Shown here: positions 1-7,276 of the stretch, one piece after another | Layout of the letters: each line of letters starts with the position of its first letter | Position numbering within the stretch: position 1 is the first letter of the stretch | Source: an uncultured Kiritimatiellota bacterium | GTDB lineage: Bacteria > Verrucomicrobiota > Kiritimatiellia > RFP12 > UBA1067 | NCBI GenBank assembly: GCA_934643865.1 | Contig: CAKUCX010000082.1 | Coordinates: 1 to 11,552, forward strand | Direction: 5' to 3' | Length of the DNA: 11,552 nucleotides | The notes under the pieces: model-generated | What the model saw: only the letters and a program-made list of their open reading frames with translations | What the model was told of the DNA's origin: nothing | Database searches by the model: none | Translations under genes and position numbers: made by a program

Positions 1-2148
1 CACGCGCGCCGCGCCGCCGGGCACGAGCGCGACGGGCACGCCGCCCGCCGCCGTGCGCGTGGCGTCGTGCGACGAGGGGGCCGTCGCGTTGGCGCTTGAA
101 GCGAGGCGGACCGGGGCGAGGCGCGCGCTCGCCTGCGGAATCGGCTTGCGGCTCCACCGCCGCATGAGGTAGTTGCCCCACGTCCCCAGGCGGTCGTCCG
201 CGCTCTGCGGATAGGCGGGCGGTTCACCCCAGCCGTCCGCGCCCGCGAGCGCGATCGCCGCCGGCGAGTAGCCTTCGCTCGAAAGCCCGCGCGCGTTCGA
301 GAGCCACCACCGGTCCACGTACATCGCGATGCCGTTGCCGACGAGGCCCGTCTGACCGAGGGGATCGTCGTTGTACGCCGTCATGACGCGCCAGCTCTTC
401 ATCCCGCGCGCCTGCCAGAGCGGCAGCTCGTCCCAGTCGAGCGTCGACCAGTGGACGAGCTGGACGGACTTCGGCAGCCGGTCCGCGACGAGCGCCCCCT
501 TCATCTCGTTGAAGCCGTTGTGCTGCGAGGCGTACATGTCGGAGCACATCAGCATCGCCCAGCCCCGCGCGCGGCACCAGTCGTTGACGCGCACGACGTG
601 TTCGAGCAGCAGCTCGTTGCGCGGAACCCCCTCGCAGCGCGGACACGCCCGCCCGTCCTTGTCCCTCTCGCGCCAGCGCACCTCGTCGCCGCCCGTGTAG
701 AAGAAGCCGGACGCGCCGCCGGGATTGTGCGCGCAGATCCCCGCCACCTCGGCCATGCGGGCGAAAAGGACCTCGTAGGTCTTCGGGTTGCGGACGCACA
801 GGGACTGGTGGTCGCCGTTCTCGCTCAGGTCCATGTGGCGGCCGCCGTGCAGGAGGCTGTGCCACTGGTGGCCCGGCGACATCACGAAGGGCACGGCCTT
901 CACCGCCACGCCGTTGAGGCGGTCGAGCATGTTCGTCAGGTCGGCCGGCTGCCAGGAGCCGGGGCGGAAGCCCGATTCGGGATCGCAGGCGAAGCGGTAG
1001 CGGCCGACGGGATCGAGCGCGACGAGATTCATCCGCGCCGGATAGACGAAGCGCTCGAAGAGGTCGTCGAGAACGGACGGCGTGACGGCCTCGCCGTCGT
1101 CCGCCGCCGCCGGTAGCTGGAGGTAAAAGAGACGGTTCGCGAGGCGCGGCCAGTCGACGACCGTGACGGCGCGCGCCGTCGCCGGGCCGGCGTCCCCCGT
1201 GGCGAGGTGAAGCGTGTCCATCAGCGTCCGCGCGCCGTTCATCAGCCCCGCCGCGTCCGCCGCGACGAGGTCGATGCCGTCCGCGCGCACGGCGAAGGCG
1301 TAGCCGTCGGCCCGCACGCGGTCGAAGTTGCGCACGAGGGCGAGGCGCGCGCGCGCGGCCTCGCCCGCCTGCGTGTCGGCGCGCGCGAAGACGATCGGCA
1401 ACCCGTTCGTCGCCGCGAAGGGATTGCCCCAGAAGCGAGCCGCGCGCGCGACGAACCATCGGACGGCCATGTCGGCCCCCGCCCCAAAGCCCTGCGGCGC
1501 GGCGAAGCCCGCGAGCGGGAAGGTCGCCGCGCCGGGACGGAAGACGCGCGGCTCGGGGAAGAGCCGGAAGTCGTCCACCCCGACCTCGGGCGCGGGCGCG
1601 GGACGCCGCGCGTCGTCGAGGACGAGCGCGACGGCCTTCAGCGTGACGTCGCCGCTGCCGCCGGACACGCCGATGTCGAAGGTGTGCAGGCCCTTCGCGT
1701 CGAACGGGCCCTTTGCGCGCGCGAAGCCGCCGGGGCGCACGCGCACGACGTGGTCGCACCCGTCCGCGCGGAAGCCGATGACGTTGCTGTAGGAGCCGAG
1801 GGCGGTCATGCTGCGCATCAGCGGCAGAGAGCCGAGCGCGCGCGCCGAGAGCGTCAGCTGCACGTGCGTCAGGAAGCCGTCCGCGCAGGCGACGGCGTTG
1901 GAGACGCTCGCGTCAAGGGCCTTGCCGAGCGCGAAGCGCCCCACGGAGTTCGTCCAGACGAGGCGCAGCCCGCCCGTTTCGGCGTCGAAGGCCGCGCCGC
2001 CCGACTTGTCGCCGCCCCACGTGGCGAAGCCGGCGCCCGCGCAGGCCGCCGCCGCATCGAATGCGTGGACGTGTACGACCTTTTCCGCCGCGACCGCCCC
2101 GACAAGCGGAAAGACGGCCAGGCAGACAAGCGAAAGGCGCGGCCTCAT
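1..2148 (-). CDS. GH20-like exported glycoside hydrolase, 3' end cut by the window edge
   Basis: Starts at the ATG at 2148-2146 and stays open for 716 codons to the left edge, so the C-terminus is missing. I translated it codon by codon and saw no stop or frameshift. Residues 1-21 form a Sec signal peptide (MRPRLSLVCLAVF then small residues, cleavage near AVAAE). Residues about 22-195 look like a beta-sandwich or carbohydrate-binding region. Residues about 200-315 resemble the GH20 domain 2, ending with the VVDWPRL segment (330-336) that leads into the barrel. In the barrel, SPGH (424-427) matches the 'PGH' segment of GH20 enzymes and YTGGDEV (484-490) matches the hallmark GGDE. In GH20, D488 would orient the N-acetyl group and E489 would be the acid. 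A CPRC pair (502-505) follows. The family suggests release of terminal HexNAc from glycans in the periplasm or outside the cell. The match is divergent, so the substrate is uncertain. It lies 8 bp after the 1204-aa gene and is probably co-transcribed with it. Confidence 0.8.
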   Translation of the reverse strand, partial: MRPRLSLVCLAVFPLVGAVAAEKVVHVHAFDAAAACAGAGFATWGGDKSGGAAFDAETGGLRLVWTNSVGRFALGKALDASVSNAVACADGFLTHVQLTLSARALGSLPLMRSMTALGSYSNVIGFRADGCDHVVRVRPGGFARAKGPFDAKGLHTFDIGVSGGSGDVTLKAVALVLDDARRPAPAPEVGVDDFRLFPEPRVFRPGAATFPLAGFAAPQGFGAGADMAVRWFVARAARFWGNPFAATNGLPIVFARADTQAGEAARARLALVRNFDRVRADGYAFAVRADGIDLVAADAAGLMNGARTLMDTLHLATGDAGPATARAVTVVDWPRLANRLFYLQLPAAADDGEAVTPSVLDDLFERFVYPARMNLVALDPVGRYRFACDPESGFRPGSWQPADLTNMLDRLNGVAVKAVPFVMSPGHQWHSLLHGGRHMDLSENGDHQSLCVRNPKTYEVLFARMAEVAGICAHNPGGASGFFYTGGDEVRWRERDKDGRACPRCEGVPRNELLLEHVVRVNDWCRARGWAMLMCSDMYASQHNGFNEMKGALVADRLPKSVQLVHWSTLDWDELPLWQARGMKSWRVMTAYNDDPLGQTGLVGNGIAMYVDRWWLSNARGLSSEGYSPAAIALAGADGWGEPPAYPQSADDRLGTWGNYLMRRWSRKPIPQASARLAPVRLASSANATAPSSHDATRTAAGGVPVALVPGGAARV

Positions 2149-2156
2149 CGGAGATT

Positions 2157-2161
2157 TCACC
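2157..2161 (-). promoter_or_regulatory. Ribosome binding site overlapping upstream stop (GGTGA)
   Basis: Minus-strand GGTGA lies 8 nt before the ATG at 2148. Its TGA is also the stop codon of the 1204-aa gene. No better Shine-Dalgarno sequence is visible, so the GH20-like gene may depend on translational coupling with its upstream neighbour. That is inferred from spacing only. Confidence 0.45.
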
Positions 2162-5100
2162 GAATAACCATGATCAGGCCGCGCGGCTGGATCATCAGCC
2201 ACAGGCCCTTCTTCCCGCTCCGCTCCGTCAGGATCATCGCGTGCGCGAAGCGTTTTTCCTGTCCGATCGGCGACAGGATCGTGACATCCGAGGCGGCGAA
2301 CGAGCCCTCGACCGCGCCGCAGTCAGCCAAATGGATCGTGCCGCTTGAATTCGCCGCAAGCGCTCGCGCGTCGATCTCCAGCTTCGCGCCCGGCGCGATC
2401 ACGAGCCGATCAACCTTGAGCGTTCCCGCCTTGCGCGCGTCAAGCTCGAAGGCAAGGACGCCCTCGACGTTGTTGGAAAGGACGAGCGTCGTCGTCGTCA
2501 CGTTGCCGTCGGGACCGATCTCCAGGCGGCCGCGTCCGTCCGCGCCGACGACGATGCCCAGCTCGTTTGTCGCCGCCAGCGTGCCGCCGCGCGCAAAGAG
2601 GCGGCCCGTCGCCGCGCGACTTCCGGCGGGGCTCAGACGACCTTCGTAATAACTCGCCTGCACGTCCGCCTTCCGGCAGCCGCCCACGTAGAACGGACGG
2701 CCCGTGGCGAACGTGCCGTTCGAGAGGACGTATTCGCCCGTACCGGACCCGTAGCCGAGAACGACCGCGCCCGCGCTCTGCGTCACGTCCACCGTTCCGC
2801 CCGTCTGGAGGCCGACGCCCGTGGCGTTGCCGACACCGAAGCCGAGCGGCGACTTGTTGTTGACCTGCACGAGCCCGTCCTCCAGCTTCAGTTCGCCGCG
2901 CACCGCCAACGGATCCGTCGCCTGTGTCGAGACGCCGAAGCCGACACCCGACCAATAGTCAGTCGGATTCGGAATTTTCTCGGAGGTCGTGGAAACATAG
3001 ACTTGCCCGCCCGCAACCGTGACGCGCCCCGTGACCACCGCGTCTGCGCCCGTCACGCCCGCGACGATCACGCCGCGCCTGCAGGAGCCATCCTCCGAGC
3101 CGCCGAGACGCCCGCTCTGAAGCACGACGTCCGCCACGCCGGCCTGGCGGCCGACATAAAAGGCATACGGGCAGAGTTTTCCGTTGACAAGCAAGGCGCT
3201 CGCGTCGCCGGGGCCCCTGTCTTCGACCGTCAGGCGGAACGTCCCCTTTTGGCGGTCGCCAAAGACGATGTGGCCCGCCTTTGCCGGCGCAAACGCCTGA
3301 CGCCCGACGGTCATCTCCAGCGTTCCCTCGCTGTCGCCCGTCGAGAAGCATGCGTCCTGGTTTTCGTCCTTGGAGACCTGAATCGCGGCGCCGGCCGTCG
3401 TGTCGACCGTCACCGAGCCCGTGCCGAGAAGGCCCTTGGACGCGCGCAGGTCGAGCGTGGCCGCGCCCGTGAGCGCGAGGCTTCCCCCTTCCAGATGGAG
3501 GGCGTAGTCCTTTGCGCCCAGCTCATGCGCCGCCGTCACCGTGCCGCCGTCGATATCCAGCGCACCTTCAGGGCCAATGACAAACCGTTCGACGTTCGCC
3601 GCAGCTTCGATCGGGAGCGTCCCCTTCACGGACACCGTTCCCGCGTCCAGCTCCACCGTGCCGACTGCGGTCGCCGTCTCGCCAGCCGGCACCTCGACCG
3701 TCCCCGCGGCGTTCACGATGGCGGCGCAGTCCACCGTCGGCACGCCCTTCGTCCAGTTCGCGGCGTCCGTCCAGGCGGCGCCGCCCGCACCCTTCCACGA
3801 GGTTTCAACGAGTTCGAAGAACCCGTCCTTATCCACTTTCATCGGCATGAACAATCCGCGCGGAGAGGCGAAGCCCAGCCAATCCGGCTTGGAGCCGTCC
3901 GACATCTTGACGCGGGAACCTTCCCCAAGGCAGAGTACGAGCTTCGCGCCCTCGGCCACCGTCGTCGAATCCTTCGGAATCACCACGTCAATGCCCGGCT
4001 TGAGGAGAAGCTTGGCCGTTCCCGAAAACGCGAGCGCGAACGGCAGCGTCTGAGATTCGGCGATCAAGAGCGTTCCGCCGTCCTCGATCGTCACGGGCGA
4101 GGCGAGGTCCGCGCCCGTGGCGGGGGCAAACGTCGCGCCGTCTTTGATCGTCACGGGCGCGGCGAGGCTTGCCGCCGCCGCAAGGACGAGCGTGCCGGCC
4201 GAGACGGTCGCACCGCCCGTAAAGGTGTTCTTTGCCGTCAACGTCCACGCGCCGGCGCCCGTCTTCGCGAGCGCGAGCGTCGAGTCGTCCGCCGCGTCCG
4301 TGAGGACGCCCGCCCACGTCGCCGCTACAGCCGTGCTGTTCGCGAGCGTCAGGACGGCCTTGCCGCCCGTGCCCGAGACGTCCACGGGGCTCGTCACCGT
4401 CAGCGCGCCCGCGCCGCCCTGCTCGACCGTCGCCGACGGCGCGACGGTCGCCGTGTTCACATAGCTCAACTCAACCGACTTGTTGGTGATTGCAAGCGCC
4501 CTATCGAACGCAAGGTCTTCCGTTCCCGTGTAGAGCAGGCGTCCCGCGTTGCCAATGCGGATGGTGCCCGGGCCCATCTGCCCGGAGTTGGTGAAGGCCA
4601 GCGTCGCGTTGGCCTCGTCGACGCTGAGAAGGTCGATGCCGCCCTCGAACGCATTGTCCGTGCGCGTAAACGAAAGCGTGCCCGCGCCGCGATGGAAGTA
4701 GAAGCTCTCCTGCGGACTCTTCTGCGTGACGGCATTCGAGCCGAAGAACCCGTCCACCTTGCAGGCGAAGACCAGTTCCGCCCCCGCGTCGATGTTCGCG
4801 CCGGCGGGAACGAAGCCCTTGCCAAACGTTTCCGGCTTCGACTTCTGGTTCATTCCATGAAGCCCCACGACGCCGTCGCCCGTGAACGTGAGGCGCGTTC
4901 CCGCGTCCCGCACGCGGACGACAGGCATCTTCTTCTTGCCCGTCGTCACTTCCGTCCCCTGGCCCAGTTCCAGCGTCTTTTCGACAACGACGACCGTCGC
5001 CTTGCGCCCGCCGCCGACCTGGATGCCGCGCACGAGCTGGTCCGTCTTGGGGTCTGCCGTCGTTCCGACGAGGAGGAGACGCTGAGCCCCTTCCGGGTAG

Positions 5101-5771
5101 AGGTTCAGCGCCACACTCGTTCTCTTTTTCGACCAGGAGTCGATCCGAATGTCGCCCGTACCGCCCAAGCCAATGAACCGGCACCACGTGCCGCCGATTC
5201 CCGATGACGGCGCGTTCGGACTCGTGTTGCCGAAATTGGAAAGGACAAGCTCGCCCTCCGACTCATTGACGAACCGCGCCTCGTCGGGCGTGTCGTAGGT
5301 ATCCGGCTTCGATTCCTTCATCCCCGGATACCACAGAAACCCGTAGACGCCCGCCACCGTCGGCGCGGCCGCGCCCTTCTCGACCGTGAAGCGCCCGCCC
5401 TCGTGCGCGAGGCCGAGGTACTGGCCCGCCGTGCCGAACGTGTACTTCGGCGCGCCCGCCTTCACGACGAGGTTCGAGACGAAGAAGAGCCCGTCGAGGT
5501 TGATCGTCGTCGGCTTACCTTCCTCGACCGCGCCGAACGACGCGGTCGCGTTCAGGTTCGTGAAGGTCTGCCAGTCCTTCGTGGTGAACCGCACGCCCGG
5601 CGCGTCCGTCGCGACGGCGCCGCCCACCGTCCAGTTCGCGGCGTTCGTCCAGTAGGCGTCCTGCGCGCCCGTCCAGACGTATTCCGCCGGCGCGGCGGAG
5701 ACCGCTGCCGCAACCGACAATGCAAGACCGACGACGACACAGCGGCCGATGCGGGATTCTTGAACGTTCAT
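2157..5771 (-). CDS. Large exported beta-strand-repeat protein (autotransporter-associated repeat type, no barrel)
   Basis: 1204 aa from the ATG at 5771, chosen because AGAAGG lies 9 nt upstream and a Sec signal follows (MNVQESRIGR, hydrophobic core, VSA/APA cleavage near residue 27). Two modules open with the same motif, W-x-G...W-T-[ND]-A-A-N-W-T: residues about 33-47 and 659-674. Between them, residues about 500-531 hold a classic autotransporter-associated beta-strand repeat (KTGAGAWTLTAKNTFTGG, then SAGTLVL), followed by two 20-residue tandem units (about 534-574). The second half is rich in Gly/Thr/Val repeats (GGTV, LGYGSGTGEY, LSNGTF), consistent with a right-handed beta-helix. No C-terminal beta-barrel is present, and the protein ends in GLIMVIR. 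It is therefore not a classical type V autotransporter. It is probably displayed on the surface or secreted, perhaps binding glycan. It lies 37 bp after the Tat oxidoreductase gene and 8 bp before the GH20-like gene. No catalytic motif is recognised. Confidence 0.85.
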   Translation of the reverse strand: MNVQESRIGRCVVVGLALSVAAAVSAAPAEYVWTGAQDAYWTNAANWTVGGAVATDAPGVRFTTKDWQTFTNLNATASFGAVEEGKPTTINLDGLFFVSNLVVKAGAPKYTFGTAGQYLGLAHEGGRFTVEKGAAAPTVAGVYGFLWYPGMKESKPDTYDTPDEARFVNESEGELVLSNFGNTSPNAPSSGIGGTWCRFIGLGGTGDIRIDSWSKKRTSVALNLYPEGAQRLLLVGTTADPKTDQLVRGIQVGGGRKATVVVVEKTLELGQGTEVTTGKKKMPVVRVRDAGTRLTFTGDGVVGLHGMNQKSKPETFGKGFVPAGANIDAGAELVFACKVDGFFGSNAVTQKSPQESFYFHRGAGTLSFTRTDNAFEGGIDLLSVDEANATLAFTNSGQMGPGTIRIGNAGRLLYTGTEDLAFDRALAITNKSVELSYVNTATVAPSATVEQGGAGALTVTSPVDVSGTGGKAVLTLANSTAVAATWAGVLTDAADDSTLALAKTGAGAWTLTAKNTFTGGATVSAGTLVLAAAASLAAPVTIKDGATFAPATGADLASPVTIEDGGTLLIAESQTLPFALAFSGTAKLLLKPGIDVVIPKDSTTVAEGAKLVLCLGEGSRVKMSDGSKPDWLGFASPRGLFMPMKVDKDGFFELVETSWKGAGGAAWTDAANWTKGVPTVDCAAIVNAAGTVEVPAGETATAVGTVELDAGTVSVKGTLPIEAAANVERFVIGPEGALDIDGGTVTAAHELGAKDYALHLEGGSLALTGAATLDLRASKGLLGTGSVTVDTTAGAAIQVSKDENQDACFSTGDSEGTLEMTVGRQAFAPAKAGHIVFGDRQKGTFRLTVEDRGPGDASALLVNGKLCPYAFYVGRQAGVADVVLQSGRLGGSEDGSCRRGVIVAGVTGADAVVTGRVTVAGGQVYVSTTSEKIPNPTDYWSGVGFGVSTQATDPLAVRGELKLEDGLVQVNNKSPLGFGVGNATGVGLQTGGTVDVTQSAGAVVLGYGSGTGEYVLSNGTFATGRPFYVGGCRKADVQASYYEGRLSPAGSRAATGRLFARGGTLAATNELGIVVGADGRGRLEIGPDGNVTTTTLVLSNNVEGVLAFELDARKAGTLKVDRLVIAPGAKLEIDARALAANSSGTIHLADCGAVEGSFAASDVTILSPIGQEKRFAHAMILTERSGKKGLWLMIQPRGLIMVIR
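4081..4170 (-). repeat. 60-bp-period tandem repeat inside the beta-repeat gene
   Basis: The 30 bases at 4081-4110 and 4141-4170 are nearly identical and exactly 60 bp apart, sharing the 15-base core gatcgtcacgggcg plus flanking matches. They encode consecutive 20-residue units, LAAPVTIKDGATFAP... then LASPVTIEDGGTLLI..., a plausible beta-helix rung pair. The high DNA identity suggests a recent local duplication or selection on the rung. Confidence 0.7.
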
Positions 5772-5780
5772 CTCGTGTGA

Positions 5781-5786
5781 CCTTCT
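5781..5786 (-). promoter_or_regulatory. Ribosome binding site (AGAAGG) of the 1204-aa gene
   Basis: Minus-strand AGAAGG lies 9 nt before the ATG at 5771. It decides between this start and an in-frame TTG 30 nt further upstream at 5801. The TTG would put charged residues ahead of the signal peptide and has no such site. Confidence 0.65.
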
Positions 5787-5808
5787 TGCATGGACAAACA
5801 ATGCGTCG

Positions 5809-7221
5809 TTATGCCTTCAGCTCCCATCCCGGTTCGTACTGCGGCATCCAGAGCTTCGCCGCCGGGCCGTTCGGGTCCTTCAGCTTGCCGGTCGCCGGAT
5901 CGATGTGGATGGCCTCGCCAATCTGCAGCGAGACGTTGCCGAGTTCGGTGAGCAGGTTCGACTTGAGCGAGGCGTCAATCGGCTGGGCCGTGTCGAGGTC
6001 GCCCGCGAGCGCGCAGTCCGTGAAGCGCTGCACGTGCCAGATGTCGCAGGCCCGGATCGGGTCGGAGAGGCGCTTGTCGCCCTCCTGGTCGCCGCTGTCC
6101 GCCGCCGCCCACTCCCGGATGACCTTCTTGCCCGTGCGGTCGTAGATTGCCGACTCGCCCAGCGGCCCGAAGAACGCCACGCCGTCGTCGCAGTAGACGA
6201 GGCAGCCCGTCCACTTGCCCATGAACGGCATCGCCCCCGTGTGCGAGCAGCCCTCCCACGTGAGGTACTTCTTCCCGGGGAACTGCACCGTCAGCATGTG
6301 CGTGTCGTCCCACTCCCAGTCCTCGCCTTCGCAGAAGAGGTGGCCGCCGCCCGCGTAGACGCGCTCCGGCCACTCCGCGCCGAGCGCCCAGCGCGCGATG
6401 TCGACGAAATGGAGGCCGTTGTTCGGCAGGTCGCCCGTGCCGTAGCCACGGAAGAAGCGCCAGTTGTAGTGGACGATCTGGGAGCGGTAGGCGCGGCGCG
6501 GCGCACAGCACTGCCAGAGGTCCCAGCCGTCCGCGCCCATCCAGGCGGGAATCGGCGCGGGCTTCACGCCCCGGATTGCCGGACGGTCCGAGAGGCACCA
6601 CGCCTTCGCCCAGTGCGGCTGGCCGATCTTGCCGGAACGGATGTAGGCGACGGCCTGCTGCGTCGCGTAGGAGCTGCGGCGCTGCGTGCCGAGCTGGAAG
6701 ACCGCCCCCGTCTTCCTCTGCACGGCCGCGAGGATCTCGGCCTCGCCGGCGGAGATGCCGATCGGCTTTTCGAGGTAGAGGGCCTTGCCGGCCTTCATCG
6801 CCTCGGCGCCGATGTAGCAGTGGGAATGGTCGGGCGTCGCGACAAGCACGGCGTCCACGTCGTCGCGGCGCACCGCCGCGCGGAAGTCCTTCACCTTCGC
6901 CGGCGCGACGCCCGTCTTCGCCTTGAGTTCGGCGGCCGCGTCGTCGAGCGCCGTCGCGTCGACGTCGCAGAGGACCGTCACGACGCAGTTCGGCAGCTCC
7001 GCGAAGCGGCTCATCACCTGGAAGCCGCGCCCGCGGAAGCCCTTCGGGTCGACGACGAAGCCGTTGCCGCGGTTCGCCGTGCGCGCGCACCCAACCACGC
7101 AGAGCCGCAGCTTCTTCGACGGGACCGCCGCGCCGAAGAGCGTATGGACCGAGGCCAGAGCGAACGCCCCGCCGCCGGTCTTGATGAAATGCCTCCTGTT
7201 AAGCGCCATTGCCGTTGCCAT
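5809..7221 (-). CDS. Tat-exported Gfo/Idh/MocA-family oxidoreductase
   Basis: 470 aa from the ATG at 7221, supported by AAAGGA 8 nt upstream. An in-frame start at 7272 exists but would put 17 residues before the signal. The N-terminus carries a twin-arginine motif (NRRHFIK, R9-R10) and a hydrophobic stretch, so the protein is likely exported folded with its cofactor. The Rossmann domain begins at about 38 with VVGCARTA (42-49), where the usual GxGxxG second Gly is Ala. TPDHSH and EKPIG follow; E151-K152-P153 is the family signature with the catalytic Lys. NGLHFVDIARW carries H271 and D274, matching the family His/Asp. The C-terminal half (WEGCSHTGAMPF..., YDRTGKKV) fits the bacterial-type Gfo/Idh/MocA C-terminal domain. 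The expected role is NAD(P)-linked oxidation or reduction of a sugar or inositol. GH109 enzymes share the fold and Tat signal, but EKP rather than their usual EVP argues against that. It sits 55 bp downstream of a second family member. Confidence 0.88.
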   Translation of the reverse strand: MATAMALNRRHFIKTGGGAFALASVHTLFGAAVPSKKLRLCVVGCARTANRGNGFVVDPKGFRGRGFQVMSRFAELPNCVVTVLCDVDATALDDAAAELKAKTGVAPAKVKDFRAAVRRDDVDAVLVATPDHSHCYIGAEAMKAGKALYLEKPIGISAGEAEILAAVQRKTGAVFQLGTQRRSSYATQQAVAYIRSGKIGQPHWAKAWCLSDRPAIRGVKPAPIPAWMGADGWDLWQCCAPRRAYRSQIVHYNWRFFRGYGTGDLPNNGLHFVDIARWALGAEWPERVYAGGGHLFCEGEDWEWDDTHMLTVQFPGKKYLTWEGCSHTGAMPFMGKWTGCLVYCDDGVAFFGPLGESAIYDRTGKKVIREWAAADSGDQEGDKRLSDPIRACDIWHVQRFTDCALAGDLDTAQPIDASLKSNLLTELGNVSLQIGEAIHIDPATGKLKDPNGPAAKLWMPQYEPGWELKA

Positions 7222-7229
7222 GGTCTTGT

Positions 7230-7235
7230 TCCTTT
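7230..7235 (-). promoter_or_regulatory. Ribosome binding site (AAAGGA) of the Tat oxidoreductase gene
   Basis: Minus-strand AAAGGA lies 8 nt before the ATG at 7221. This fixes the start at MATAMALNRR rather than at the upstream in-frame start at 7272. Confidence 0.65.
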
Positions 7236-7276
7236 CGTGATGATGCCTGTTTTGCGTGATGCCCTCTGCCAAGCCG

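Noticed and set aside
224..1759. Minus-strand open frame of about 511 codons in a different frame from the GH20-like gene
   Set aside because: About one third Arg and no motifs. The frame starting at 2148 carries the signal peptide, GGDE and PGH motifs through the same DNA.
4081..4170. CRISPR-like array
   Set aside because: Only two units at a 60-bp period, in frame inside a coding region and encoding beta-helix rungs.
3003..5207. Plus-strand open frame of about 734 codons opposite the beta-repeat gene
   Set aside because: Arg/Ala-rich with no signal peptide, motif or ribosome binding site. It is opposite a clearly coding frame.
2157..5771. Classical type V autotransporter or PEP-CTERM protein
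   Set aside because: There is no C-terminal beta-barrel ending in an aromatic residue, and no PEP motif, membrane helix and basic tail.
5809..7221. GH109 alpha-N-acetylgalactosaminidase
   Set aside because: Same fold and Tat signal, but the EKP signature and TPDHSH resemble ordinary Gfo/Idh/MocA oxidoreductases rather than the TPWxWH/EVP pattern I associate with GH109.
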